Of a DNA stretch of 64,000 bases, positions 49,734 to 58,858 are shown piece by piece. Location: positions 62,001 through 126,000 of the forward strand of contig JAHDWJ010000011.1 in the NCBI GenBank assembly GCA_023384415.1, written 5' to 3'. Within the stretch, counting starts at the first letter, position 1. The number at the start of each line of letters is the position of its first letter. The translations under genes were made by a program, and so were the position numbers. This DNA is from Anaerolineae bacterium (GTDB lineage: Bacteria; Chloroflexota; Anaerolineae; Promineifilales; Promineifilaceae). A model generated the notes under the pieces. It ran no database searches, was not told where the DNA came from, and saw only the letters and a list, made by a program, of their open reading frames with translations.

Positions 49734-50969
49734 TTAATGCCCCACCGACGCTGCCCCCTTCTCGCCCACCAGGTCATTTTCGTAGAAACGTGACAGGCGG
49801 AATGGGTGAATCAGGTCAGGGGTGCTGTTAGTGGCGATGAGTTGAGCCATTGTTTTGCCAGAGATAGGGGATGCCTTGAAGCCATAAGTACCCCAACCCA
49901 CATCTACGACAAACCCTTTGACTGGGGTAAACCCCATGATGGGGCTGTAATCGGGGGTCATGTCACAGAGGCCGGCCCATTGGCGCAAAATGCGGACGTG
50001 GCTTAGGGCGGGGAACAGCTCCAAGATATGCCCGGAAATCCCTTCCGTGAAGGCCAGAGAGCCGTTCATGCTGTAAGAGGCGAACGGATCAACCGCTGCT
50101 CCCATCACCAATTCCCCCCGGTCTGATTGGCTGACGTACACATGCAGGCTGCCGGAGACGATGATCACATCCAGAAATGGCTTGAGCGGCTCAGTGACAC
50201 ACGCTTGTAGGGGAAAGGTGGTGACAGGCAGCCGTACTCCGGCCATAGCTGCGATAAGGCTGCACCAACCAGCAGTTGCATTGAGGACCATGCCCGTTTT
50301 GATATAGCCTCGATTGGTTTCAACCCCAACCACCTGTCCGTTTTCAACCCGGATGCCCGTCAGTTCGGTAAGCTGGTGAATGTGAACCCCCATCCGGTCG
50401 GCGTGGTGGGCGTATCCCCAGACTACGGCGTCGTGGCGGATGATACCCCCAGGGGGATGGTACAAAGCGGCTAAAATGGGGTAGCGGGGATGTTCGGAGA
50501 CATCAATGGGGGGGCACAGCTTTTTGATTTCATCGGGCCAGATGAGGTGGGAGTCTACCCCTTGTAGTTGGTTGACTTCGGCGCGGCGGCGCATGGTGCG
50601 GACGGCGCTGTCGGTGTGGGCCAGGGTGAGGTGGCCCCGTTGGCTGAACATGACGTTGAAGTCGAACTCGGCCGACATCTGTTCGTACAGTTTGACGCTT
50701 TCGTTGTAGAAGCGGACCCCTTCTGGGGTAAGGTAGTTGCTGCGGATGATGGTGGTGTTGCGGCCGCTGCCCCCTGAGCCAATATAGCGTTTCTCTAAAA
50801 TAGCCACGTTGGTGATGCCGTGTTCTTTGGCCAGATAGTAGGCGCAGGCCAGTCCATGTGCCCCACCGCCGATGATGACGACATCATACCGCTCTTTGAA
50901 CTCTGGCTGATGCCACATGCGAGGAGGTGGAGTGTTGGTAAAGGCTTGGCGGATGAGTTTGAGAGACAT
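49734..50969 (-). CDS. soxB: Sarcosine oxidase beta subunit
   Basis: A 411-residue FAD-dependent oxidoreductase of the DAO family. The FAD motif is DVVIIGGGAHGLACAYYLAK, followed by GSGGSGRNTTIIRSNY, which is typical of the covalent-flavin region in SoxB, and the C-terminal WAGLCDMTPDYSPIMG and DVGWGTYGFKASP segments. It would carry the sarcosine-oxidising site and pair with soxA, soxG and soxD. It lies 42 bp downstream of the DUF1638 gene on the same strand. Confidence 0.95.
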   Translation of the reverse strand: MSLKLIRQAFTNTPPPRMWHQPEFKERYDVVIIGGGAHGLACAYYLAKEHGITNVAILEKRYIGSGGSGRNTTIIRSNYLTPEGVRFYNESVKLYEQMSAEFDFNVMFSQRGHLTLAHTDSAVRTMRRRAEVNQLQGVDSHLIWPDEIKKLCPPIDVSEHPRYPILAALYHPPGGIIRHDAVVWGYAHHADRMGVHIHQLTELTGIRVENGQVVGVETNRGYIKTGMVLNATAGWCSLIAAMAGVRLPVTTFPLQACVTEPLKPFLDVIIVSGSLHVYVSQSDRGELVMGAAVDPFASYSMNGSLAFTEGISGHILELFPALSHVRILRQWAGLCDMTPDYSPIMGFTPVKGFVVDVGWGTYGFKASPISGKTMAQLIATNSTPDLIHPFRLSRFYENDLVGEKGAASVGH

Positions 50970-51011
50970 GGTGAGTTTAGAGGAATAAATGAGTGAGAAA
51001 GGGGGGGATCG

Positions 51012-51596
51012 CTAGTGGCTGTTCATCAATCGTACCAGCCGTTCTTCCAGTTGACCGTAGCCAGTGGGCCGGATTTCCAGGGGGAGATTAAGATAGGCGG
51101 CGATGTGGCTGGCTTTGGCAGCCAATTCCAGGGCAGGGTTTTGTTCCAGGTAAACAACTCGCTGATAATGGCGAAAATAATCTTCTTTTAGTTGAGGATA
51201 CCTGTCTAATCCCAGGCCACGAATGACTGTGCCACGAAAACCCCGTACCAGAAAATCGGTCAGGAAAAAGGTGCCTGGCTCTTCTTCCATCAGGTCATGG
51301 AACATCTGTCCCCCATACATTTCATAACAATGAGGGCCTTCTACCCGTTCCAGGTTAAATTTTGCTAACAGTGTATCCAATGCCCCGCGTGTGCCACAAT
51401 CGCCATAAACGACGATGATTCGCTGATATTGTTGGCGCAGTTCCAGGAAACGTTTTTCGACATGGGGGGCGATTCGCTCCGGGTATTGGTGATCAATTGC
51501 CGGAATGCCGGCCACCTCAGCATCCCAGCCATGCCGTTTGATAATGTCCATCACTTCACGGGCCAAAGCCCCACAGATGATAAAAGCGGTTTTCAT
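51012..51596 (-). CDS. DUF1638 family protein
   Basis: A 194-residue protein of the DUF1638 family. The Met at 51596 gives the conserved MKTAFIICGALAREV start. Further family features are VVYGDCGTRGALDTLL and GPHCYEMYGGQMF, whose conserved Cys and His residues suggest a metal or corrinoid-related role, and the C-terminal LEIRPTGYGQLEERL. DUF1638 genes are often found with corrinoid methyltransferases, which agrees with the methyl-THF genes nearby, but no activity is established. It is upstream of soxB on the same strand. Confidence 0.85.
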   Translation of the reverse strand: MKTAFIICGALAREVMDIIKRHGWDAEVAGIPAIDHQYPERIAPHVEKRFLELRQQYQRIIVVYGDCGTRGALDTLLAKFNLERVEGPHCYEMYGGQMFHDLMEEEPGTFFLTDFLVRGFRGTVIRGLGLDRYPQLKEDYFRHYQRVVYLEQNPALELAAKASHIAAYLNLPLEIRPTGYGQLEERLVRLMNSH

Positions 51597-51629
51597 GGTG
51601 CGGTGGGCGACTCTGCGCGCAGGCAATCT

Positions 51630-51680
51630 TTTAGCCGCTTAGTCGCCAATCTCTAATCTCCAGTCGCCAATCTTTCGTGC
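51630..51680. repeat. AGTCGCCAATCTCTAATCTCC repeat at DinB gene 3' end
   Basis: Two to three copies of AGTCGCCAATCTNTNATC words, overlapping the stop codon of the DinB-like gene. A related GGAGATTGGAGACTAGAGATT tract lies at 52219-52262. Confidence 0.6.
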
Positions 51681-52129
51681 GCCCGTTGAATTTCAATCAT
51701 CTGGTTCAGGTGTTGGGTATCATGGTCTACCAACATTTGTACCAGGTAGCGGAATTGGGTGGGGCCGAGGGTTTGGTGAACGGCCGGCCGCTGCCAGGCC
51801 CCGGGGGGTTGTTCTTTGAGAAAAAGTAGGGTGGCGGCGCGGGCTTGCTCAAATTGGGTTATTAAATCAGGCAGTGATGGCCTGGGGTCATAGCTGCTTT
51901 CGTCGGGGTGAATGTAGGGCAGAGAAGGGTTCTCTTGTTGGATAACTCGTTGCAGCCGGGCCAGGTATCGTTCTTCCACATCAAGCAGGTGGTTGATGAC
52001 GTGAGCGATGCTCCATTGATTGGGGGATGGCCGTTGGTGCGCGGCCGCGTCAGGTCCGTTTTTCAGCATTCGGCGCAAATCAACTGGAGTAGCAGCCAGA
52101 GCTTGTAATAAAACAATCCGTTTACTCAT
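51653..52129 (-). CDS. DinB-like four-helix metalloprotein
   Basis: A 158-residue DinB/YfiT-type protein. The Met at 52129 gives the family start (SKRIVLLQALAATPVDLRRML). The metal-site histidines are visible in WSIAHVINHLLDVEERYLA and VDHDTQHLNQMIEI. Family members include metal-dependent thiol S-transferases and many unknowns. Its last codons (RLATGD) and stop are encoded by an iterated GATTGGCGACTGG repeat. It is the first gene of the DUF1638-sox strand. Confidence 0.85.
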   Translation of the reverse strand: MSKRIVLLQALAATPVDLRRMLKNGPDAAAHQRPSPNQWSIAHVINHLLDVEERYLARLQRVIQQENPSLPYIHPDESSYDPRPSLPDLITQFEQARAATLLFLKEQPPGAWQRPAVHQTLGPTQFRYLVQMLVDHDTQHLNQMIEIQRAHERLATGD

Positions 52130-52370
52130 AGCTGGCTGATTGTAAGGGGAAGTGGCAGAAAGGGAAAGAGCCAGGCTATACAATATTACACCTGGGATTG
52201 TTGTACGTGACGCACAGAGGGGATGGAGATTGGAGACTAGAGATTGAGATTGCCAACTATCAACTACGCTCTGCTCGGTGCGCTATTGTTCAGGGCGTAC
52301 AAGGCCAGAGGGGGATCGTTGGTTGTGGGGTACACTGATAGTACGAAGGGGGGGTGTTACAATTTCTGGC

Positions 52371-52841
52371 ATGTTGCGCTGGTTGCAAGATTATCCCCAC
52401 TTTTTGGAGTGGGCTTACCGATTAACCCACCACCTGTTTATCTGGCTGGACCCCTTGATGAGACGCATAGGGTATGGGCGAGTGGATCGGTGGCTGCGGC
52501 CGCTAGAAGAAGCTGGCAAACGATCTGTTTTCGACTGCCAGATGTGTGGCCAATGTGTTCTCCACTCAACCGGGATGACCTGCCCCATGACCTGCCCTAA
52601 AAATTTACGCAACGGACCCTGTGGCGGTGTTCGTGCCAATGGGCATTGTGAAGTCATCCCCGAAATGAAATGTATCTGGGTGGCTGCCTATGAACGCTCT
52701 CAAAAAATGCCCATCTTTGGCCCAGAGATGATTTTGCTCCAGCCCCCGGTCAACCGCCAACTGGAAGGCAGTTCCGCCTGGGTCAATATGCTCACCGGTG
52801 CGGATAGACAAACCCCTTTGGGGTGGATAAAGAAGGACTGA
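52371..52841 (+). CDS. MetV-like protein (methylenetetrahydrofolate reductase C-terminal domain family)
   Basis: A 156-residue cysteine-rich protein. The Met at 52371 opens the conserved LRWLQDYPHFLEWAY region. The motif CQMCGQCVLHSTGMTCPMTCPKNLRNGPCGG, with seven or more Cys, matches the MTHFR_C/MetV family, which forms a complex with MetF in acetogens and may bind zinc or an Fe-S cluster. It lies 34 bp upstream of a MetF gene, as expected for a MetVF pair. The protein probably links MetF to its electron donor. Confidence 0.88.
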   Translation: MLRWLQDYPHFLEWAYRLTHHLFIWLDPLMRRIGYGRVDRWLRPLEEAGKRSVFDCQMCGQCVLHSTGMTCPMTCPKNLRNGPCGGVRANGHCEVIPEMKCIWVAAYERSQKMPIFGPEMILLQPPVNRQLEGSSAWVNMLTGADRQTPLGWIKKD

Positions 52842-52875
52842 GTGGTGAGAACTGAGCGACTCGCAAACCCGAAAC

Positions 52876-53895
52876 TTGAAACCTGAAACGCTTTTCAAAT
52901 CAGATGGCCGCCTGGAGCGGGTGCTGCGGTCGGGACGCTTTGCGGTGACAGCAGAGTTGAACCCGCCCGATAGTGCCGACCCGCAAGAGGTGTATGATGC
53001 TGCCCTGGTGTTATCATCAGTGTGCGATGCGATTAACGCTACTGATGCTTCTGGGGCGAATTGCCACATGTCTAGCGTGGCGATATGTGCTTTGTTGACG
53101 AGAGCTGGTTATGCCCCGATTTTGCAGGTGTCATGCCGGGATCGTAACCGGATTGCGATTCAAGGGGACGTGTTGGGCGCGGCCGCGATGGGCGTTTGTA
53201 ATGTCCTTTGCCTCACTGGGGATGATGTGACGGTGGGGGACCAACCCCAGGCCAAACGAGTGTTTGATCTGGATTCGATTCAACTGCTGCGAACTATCAA
53301 AATAATGCGTGATGAAGGGGTGTTCCTCAGCGGCCGCAAATTGACTGTACCTCCCCGGTTGTTTTTAGGCGCGGCCGAAAACCCATTTGTTCCCCCATAT
53401 GATTGGCGGCCGCTCCGTCTGGCTAAGAAAATGGAGGCTGGAGCTGACTTCATCCAGACCCAATATTGTTTTGATTTGCCCCGGTTTCGCCAATTCATGG
53501 CCCAGGTGCGTGATTTGGGATTACATGAGAAACTATTCATCCTGGTCGGCGTCGGCCCGCTTCGTTCCGAAAAAACGGCCGAATTTATGCGTACCAAAGT
53601 GCCCGGCGTCATCATTCCTGATGAAATTGTCAACCGGCTGCGCCATACCCCAGGTCCCCGCAAACGAGAAGAAGGTAAACAGATTTGTATTGAGATCATT
53701 CAGCAAGTGCGAGAAATTGAAGGTGTGGCTGGGGTTCATGTGATGGCATACCGGCAAGAAGAATTGGTAGCTGAAATTATTGAAGAAGCCGGTTTGCTGC
53801 CGCGGCCGCTGCGAATAGGTTTTATTGCTCCAGACCCACTTCGTCGCCTACGCAAATCCCAAGAGGACCCCCCACCGTTTGACCCTGAACCTTAA
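52876..53895 (+). CDS. metF: Methylenetetrahydrofolate reductase
   Basis: A 339-residue TIM-barrel flavoenzyme that reduces 5,10-methylene-THF to 5-methyl-THF. Motifs include FAVTAELNPPDSAD near the N-terminus, CRDRNRIAIQGDVLGAAAMG, NVLCLTGDD, and GADFIQTQYCFDLPRF with the conserved Gln. The TTG at 52876 is used because the conserved RLERVLRSG helix follows, and a stop lies at 52846; there is no clear ribosome-binding site. The first codons are encoded by a GAAACTTGAAACCTGAAAC repeat. It follows the MetV-like gene and would consume methylene-THF made by sarcosine oxidase. Confidence 0.92.
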   Translation: MKPETLFKSDGRLERVLRSGRFAVTAELNPPDSADPQEVYDAALVLSSVCDAINATDASGANCHMSSVAICALLTRAGYAPILQVSCRDRNRIAIQGDVLGAAAMGVCNVLCLTGDDVTVGDQPQAKRVFDLDSIQLLRTIKIMRDEGVFLSGRKLTVPPRLFLGAAENPFVPPYDWRPLRLAKKMEAGADFIQTQYCFDLPRFRQFMAQVRDLGLHEKLFILVGVGPLRSEKTAEFMRTKVPGVIIPDEIVNRLRHTPGPRKREEGKQICIEIIQQVREIEGVAGVHVMAYRQEELVAEIIEEAGLLPRPLRIGFIAPDPLRRLRKSQEDPPPFDPEP

Positions 53896-54053
53896 GCCTG
53901 CAACATATGTGAAAATCCGTCGGCCAAATTAGAGAAATGATCCATGTTCGGTATGCTGAGATGTATAAAAACAGCAACTTTACGAATAACAAGTTTGCGA
54001 ATGGGCATTTACTCAGCCCTTAGTCCTCAGCCCTATTTTCGTAGGAGAATATT

Positions 54054-54956
54054 GTGCCCGAAACCATTCTTAGCTCCATGAGCCAAACCATCATTATCAG
54101 CCCTGAGCGACCATTTACCATGATCGGTGAACGAATCAACCCTACCGGGCGTAAATTATTAGCCCGAGAAATGGCTGCTGGGAATTTCAGCCGGGTTGAA
54201 AGTGACGCTCTGGCTCAGGTGGCTGCCGGGGCCATGATGCTCGATGTCAATGCCGGTATCCCTCTGGCCGATGAGCCGGCTATCCTGGCCCAAACCATCC
54301 AGATTGTCCAGGCTATCACCGATGTGCCTCTCTCGATTGATTCCTCCATTGTAGCAGCATTAGAAAGTGGCTTAGCTGTTTATCAAGGTAAAGCCCTGCT
54401 CAACTCCGTCACTGGCGAAGAAGAGCGGCTAGAAATGGTATTGCCCCTGGTGAAAAAATATGATGCGGCCGTAATCGCCATTTCCAACGATGAAACCGGT
54501 ATTTCCGAGGACCCAGATATCCGCTTTGCGGTGGCTAAAAAGATTGTAGAGCGGGCAATGGATTATGGGATTCCCCGTGAGGATGTGTTGATTGATCCGC
54601 TGGTAATGCCCATTGGTGCGATGCGTTTTGCCGGCCGCCAGGTATTCCATATTGTCCGCCGCTGTCGGGATGAACTGGGAGTGAATACCTGCTGTGGAGC
54701 CAGCAACGTCTCTTTTGGGCTGCCGGGGCGGCCAGCCTTAAATGGAACTTTTCTGGCTATGGCCATAGCAGCCGGGTTGACCTCGGCCATCACTAACCCC
54801 ATTGAGCCGGAGATCAAGCAGGCCGTGATGGCCGCCAATGTGATGATGGGGCATGATCAAAACTGCCTGGCCTGGATTCGGGCCAACCGCCCCGAAACTA
54901 GTGATGAGGGCAGCCCCGCCGAGGGACGGCGAGAGCGACGGCATCGGAGAAATTAA
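54054..54956 (+). CDS. Methyltetrahydrofolate methyltransferase (AcsE/MtgA-like pterin-binding)
   Basis: A 300-residue dihydropteroate-synthase-type TIM barrel that transfers methyl groups between methyl-THF and a corrinoid protein. Motifs include FTMIGERINPTGRKLL, AGAMMLDVNAGIP, PLSIDSSIVAALESGL, ALLNSVTGEEE, DVLIDPLVMPIG and CCGASNVSFGLPGRP. The GTG at 54054 has an AGGAGA site 6 bp upstream; an ATG at 54078 is an alternative. No corrinoid protein gene is adjacent. It may connect the methyl-THF pool to a demethylation or synthesis route. The C-terminal tail is short and basic (RRERRHRRN). Confidence 0.85.
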   Translation: MPETILSSMSQTIIISPERPFTMIGERINPTGRKLLAREMAAGNFSRVESDALAQVAAGAMMLDVNAGIPLADEPAILAQTIQIVQAITDVPLSIDSSIVAALESGLAVYQGKALLNSVTGEEERLEMVLPLVKKYDAAVIAISNDETGISEDPDIRFAVAKKIVERAMDYGIPREDVLIDPLVMPIGAMRFAGRQVFHIVRRCRDELGVNTCCGASNVSFGLPGRPALNGTFLAMAIAAGLTSAITNPIEPEIKQAVMAANVMMGHDQNCLAWIRANRPETSDEGSPAEGRRERRHRRN

Positions 54957-54996
54957 AGGGATGATCGCTGAGGCGTGAGGACAGGCGCAGCCTGAC

Positions 54997-56649
54997 TCAT
55001 TCCTTTACCTTGTTTTGTTGGAGACGGTAATATTTCGCGGCCGTGTGCAGATTCAGTCGCTGCCACGGATCATGCAAATCCACCGGGCACAACGCCTGAA
55101 TCCGTTCTAACCGGTGCAGTAACGTATTGCGATGAATGAAAAGGGCCTGGGCCGTACTCACCAATGTCCCGCCATGATCCAGGTAACTTTCTAACGTCTT
55201 AACCAGAACCGTACCCCGTTCAGCGTCATAAGCGGCCAGAACCTTAATATAAGCCAGATACACATTATCGTTTTGCTTATCGGCGGGCAAATGGTACAGC
55301 CAATGGAGCAATCCCAGATCAGCGAAAGCTATGATTCCCTGTTGTTGACCGAGCTGTAAGGCTATCTGCACCGCTTCCTCCGCTTCGCTGTAACTTTTTT
55401 GCATACCGTTGATCGGGCCGCCATTGGGCCGGTATACCCGCCCAACCCCCACCAAGATGGGCCGCTGCGGGTGGCTCAGATCGTGGGCCAGGGCTGTGGC
55501 TATCTGTTTTCCCTGGTCAGGACTGTCACATTCAACAATAAGGAGCATACTTTTTTCCCGGCGCACAGGCAATATGGAGGCGGTTTGGCGTCTGGCCCAA
55601 TTTTCTACCTGTTCCACCAGAGGGCGGCTGTTTTCCTGGTTGTTGGGGCTGCACACAAGGAGGAGTTGATGCGGCCGCTCCAATCTAAACTTAAGCCGCC
55701 GCGCCTCTTCAACCAGGGTGGCTGAAGCTGTTTCCGCGGTAAGCATCTGCTGGAAAAAATCCCCTCGACGGGACTCTTCGGCTTCACGAACAGCCATTTC
55801 TTTGAACAAAATCAACGCCGCTACTGTAGCTCCATGCCGGATCGCCATTTCGTCCCGGTCAGTCAGTGGGTAGCTGCCAGCAATAATCCAGATGTAGCCA
55901 TGAATTTCTCGATCTACAACGATGGGGGCGACAAATCGCTCCATGCTCATGCCCAATTGGGGCATCGGCGAGACAAAGACCGGCCCCATCGTCTCCAGCA
56001 ATTGGCGGTAAATTCCTTCAGCGAAAAGGCGGCTGACCAGTTCTGGGGTGGTGCGGCCGCGAGCAATGCTATTTTCTCGAGCTTCATCAACCGGGCCATG
56101 CTGTGCGGCCGCGAGCACATGAAAAGCTGGATCTTCTATCGTCACCGACCGCTGCAGCAGCCGGGCCAACGTCTCAGCCAAATCATTAAGATCAGCCCGT
56201 TGCAGCACCAATTCTGTTAATTGGGTATAAATTTCCGTAGATTGCTGCAGCAGCTTATATTGGCGGCTAATAATGCGCTCTAGAATCGCTTCCGTTACCT
56301 CAATAAAAAGCAGTTCTGGCGGGGCTTCAATCACCGGAAACCCCAATTTATCGGCTGCTTGTCGAATGACCTGGGGGGCATGATCAAAATAAAATCCGGT
56401 GGACAACACCATGCCCGCAAACCCTTTTTGCACCAATGTCGGGATCAACGCCTCTTGGCCTTGGGGGCGGTCCCGCAGCCCGTAACCAGCCGTCAGCAGC
56501 AGCACTCCCTGCTTCTTCCATTCATAATGGGTATCAGGAATGTCTACAATGTGTACCCACCGGATCAGATTTTCTAACCCGTTGTGGCCGGCTACCAGCG
56601 TACAGTTAGCAAAAACAGGAAACTCCAATGCTTCTCGAATACTCAACAT
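54997..56649 (-). CDS. PucR-family transcriptional regulator
   Basis: A 550-residue regulator. The Met at 56649 opens the conserved LSIREALEFPVF start. Residues about 1-125 form the PucR N-terminal domain (GHNGLENLIRWVHIVDIPDTHYEW), residues about 150-300 a sensory region, about 320-440 a CdaR/GGDEF-like region, and the C-terminus a Fis-type helix-turn-helix (TLESYLDHGGTLVSTAQALFIHRNTLLHRLERIQAL). PucR regulators control purine, amine and amino-acid catabolism. It is divergent from the substrate-binding protein gene and probably controls this importer and perhaps the sox genes. Confidence 0.92.
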   Translation of the reverse strand: MLSIREALEFPVFANCTLVAGHNGLENLIRWVHIVDIPDTHYEWKKQGVLLLTAGYGLRDRPQGQEALIPTLVQKGFAGMVLSTGFYFDHAPQVIRQAADKLGFPVIEAPPELLFIEVTEAILERIISRQYKLLQQSTEIYTQLTELVLQRADLNDLAETLARLLQRSVTIEDPAFHVLAAAQHGPVDEARENSIARGRTTPELVSRLFAEGIYRQLLETMGPVFVSPMPQLGMSMERFVAPIVVDREIHGYIWIIAGSYPLTDRDEMAIRHGATVAALILFKEMAVREAEESRRGDFFQQMLTAETASATLVEEARRLKFRLERPHQLLLVCSPNNQENSRPLVEQVENWARRQTASILPVRREKSMLLIVECDSPDQGKQIATALAHDLSHPQRPILVGVGRVYRPNGGPINGMQKSYSEAEEAVQIALQLGQQQGIIAFADLGLLHWLYHLPADKQNDNVYLAYIKVLAAYDAERGTVLVKTLESYLDHGGTLVSTAQALFIHRNTLLHRLERIQALCPVDLHDPWQRLNLHTAAKYYRLQQNKVKE

Positions 56650-57032
56650 AAGGAACCTTTGGGCAGAATTTCGTTTGGCATAACGCCTAAGCCATGTTAT
56701 CATGTTTTAGAGGTAAGTACAGCCAGCTACACCTTACCCCACACCCAAACCTGTAAGCCCGTTGCGGCCGCAGCCCTCACCCATTCATCTACACTGACAC
56801 AGGTTTTAGAAGTCGCCTGTGTTTTCCACCACACCACCCAAGACTTCTCAACCAGCCAAAATTATCCATAAAGGGGGTGATACATCCTAAAAATAGCTTG
56901 CCTCAAGCCACGGTTGCTTGCACACGGTTCCCTCTGGGCGAAACCAGGTGAGATCATACCGTAAGGAACTCAGGGGAATGGTAGGAACCCCCAACTAGAA
57001 ACCAGAAACTAGAAACTTATCAAGGAGATGAG
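56650..57032. other. 383-bp divergent control region of PucR and importer
   Basis: It should hold the promoters of both genes and the PucR operator. Visible are one GCGGCCGC (56764), a dyad ACACAGGTTTTAGAAGTC...GCCTGTGTTTT near 56798-56826, a purine-rich AAAGGGGGTGATACATCC block (about 56871) and an AGAAACTAGAAACT tract (56996-57020) just before the ribosome-binding site. I recognise no riboswitch and no coding frame. Confidence 0.5.
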
Positions 57033-58760
57033 ATGAAGAAATTACCTGTCACCCCAAAAGAGATGGAAGCAATCCATCCCTATATTCCCGAAGCATTTAG
57101 CAAACTTGAACAAGGCAAGATCAGCCGCCGCGAATTTTTACGCCTGGCAACCCTTTTAGGAATGCATGCTGGCCTGGCCACAGTCATAGCCGCCTGTAGT
57201 TCTGGTGGCAGCAATAGTAGCAATAACGGTAATACCGTTAGCAATGATAACACCAGCGGCCAGACCACCGAGACTACTGCTCCCACGACAACCAGCCGCA
57301 TCAAACGAGGCGGTACCTGGACTTGTTCTATGCAGCTCCAACTACTAGATCATCCCGCCCGCCTTTCCTGGGTTGAGGGAGCCAATATTGTGCGCCAGGT
57401 GTGTGAATACCTCACCGAGACTGGTTCCGACAACATCACCCGCCCCCTTTTACTAGATCGTTGGGCGGCCAGCGATGATCTTTTAACCTGGGATCTTTTC
57501 TTGAAACGAGGAATAAAATTTAACAACGGTGATGAGTTTCAGGCCGATGATGTCCTCTTCACCTTTGGCGAATGGCTCAATGAAGATATTGGCTCCTCCA
57601 TGTTGGGATTGCTCTCTTATTTAGATGGCACTCAATCGGTAGAAAAAATAGATGATTACCAGGTACGTTTGCACCTAAATTCCCCTCAAGTAGCCGTGCC
57701 GGAAAATTTGTTTCATTATCCAGCAGTTATCTTGCACCGCAATTTTGAAGGAGACATTGTCCGTCAACCAGTCGGCACTGGACCCTTCTTGCTGCAAGAA
57801 TATGCCGAAGCGGAGCGAGCCGTTTTTGTGCGTCGTGAAGATTATTGGCAAAATGGTGAAGACGGTTCTCCCTTGCCTTATCTAAACCAGCTTATCTTTG
57901 TCTCAACAGATAAAGATGCCGGGGTCGCCGCTTTACAATCAGGACAGGTGGATTCTCTGTATGATCCTCGTCCGGGAGATTGGCAGGCCCTCAAAGATAA
58001 CCCTAATCTGGCAGTTCGCTCAGTGGGTACAGCCCAAAGCCTTATTCTGCGGATGCGTGTAGACCTGGAACCGTGGAATGATAACCGGGTGCGAACCGCG
58101 CTGAAAATGTGCCAGGATCGGGCCAGAATTTTGCAGCTGGCTTACTTTGGCGAAGGGGACCTCTCTATTGATGCCCACGTAGCCCCTATTCAACCGGAAT
58201 ATGCGGAAAAACCAATCCCCCCCTATAACCCGGATGGAGCACGGGCATTGTTGGAAGAGTACGCGGCTGAAAAAGGGATCAGCCTACCTTTACGGGTGAC
58301 TTTAGCCACGAAGAATGATCAAAACGAACCAGAAATCGCCCAGACCCTTAAGCAGTTGGCTGAGCCGGCTGGCTTTGATATTACCCTGGACATCACCGAA
58401 CCAAACGGGTATTGGGCACGGTGGACGGAAGTAGATTTAGGCATTACTTCATGGACCCATCGCCCCGTAGCCGTTATGCTGCTGCCTCTGGCTTACACTC
58501 GTGAAGCAATTGGCAACTGGAATGAGACACGTTGGGTAGATGATGAGTTTGAGGCTAAGCTGCGCCAGGCCCAGGGAACGTTGGATATTGAAGCTCGTCG
58601 GGCCATCATGTCGGATATTGAAGACATTATGCAGGAGCGTGGCCCGATTGGGAACAGCTTCTGGAAGAGCGTTTGGAATATTACCCATCGGCGATTCCAA
58701 AACGTTCAGGCCCATCCGACTGCTTATTATCTGATGGCGGATGTGTGGGAAGATGCGTAG
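57033..58760 (+). CDS. ABC importer substrate-binding lipoprotein (SBP family 5)
   Basis: A 575-residue extracytoplasmic binding protein. The N-terminus combines a twin-arginine motif (SRREFLRLATLLG, about 36-48) with a lipobox (VIAACS, Cys at about 59), followed by a Ser/Asn/Thr-rich linker (about 60-92) and the family-5 fold (GGTWTCSMQLQLLDHPARL, FLKRGIKFNNGDEFQADDVLFTF, PVGTGPFLLQEYAEAERAVF). Family 5 proteins bind peptides, opines, sugars or nickel. An AAGGAGATG site precedes the ATG. It heads a five-component importer operon. No GCGGCCGC octamer occurs here, unlike most of the window. Confidence 0.93.
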   Translation: MKKLPVTPKEMEAIHPYIPEAFSKLEQGKISRREFLRLATLLGMHAGLATVIAACSSGGSNSSNNGNTVSNDNTSGQTTETTAPTTTSRIKRGGTWTCSMQLQLLDHPARLSWVEGANIVRQVCEYLTETGSDNITRPLLLDRWAASDDLLTWDLFLKRGIKFNNGDEFQADDVLFTFGEWLNEDIGSSMLGLLSYLDGTQSVEKIDDYQVRLHLNSPQVAVPENLFHYPAVILHRNFEGDIVRQPVGTGPFLLQEYAEAERAVFVRREDYWQNGEDGSPLPYLNQLIFVSTDKDAGVAALQSGQVDSLYDPRPGDWQALKDNPNLAVRSVGTAQSLILRMRVDLEPWNDNRVRTALKMCQDRARILQLAYFGEGDLSIDAHVAPIQPEYAEKPIPPYNPDGARALLEEYAAEKGISLPLRVTLATKNDQNEPEIAQTLKQLAEPAGFDITLDITEPNGYWARWTEVDLGITSWTHRPVAVMLLPLAYTREAIGNWNETRWVDDEFEAKLRQAQGTLDIEARRAIMSDIEDIMQERGPIGNSFWKSVWNITHRRFQNVQAHPTAYYLMADVWEDA

Positions 58761-58763
58761 TAA

Positions 58764-58850
58764 CGGTTAATTGGTGAATTGTTGAATGGTTAATGTGTAT
58801 ATACCTCATTAACCATTCACCATTCACCGATTTAACTATTAATTATTAGG
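58764..58850 (+). repeat. Intercistronic repeat hairpin between binding protein and permease
   Basis: Iterated GAATGGTTAATG-type words form a perfect 12-bp hairpin (58784-58795 with 58807-58818) and weaker outer pairing. It could protect the upstream mRNA or reduce read-through, giving more binding protein than permease. Confidence 0.65.
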
Positions 58851-58858
58851 ACCGATTT

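Noticed and set aside
56871..56990. Riboswitch in the leader of the substrate-binding protein gene
   Set aside because: The purine-rich GGGGGTGATACATCC block and following dyads match no riboswitch consensus I know; left as an unassigned leader.
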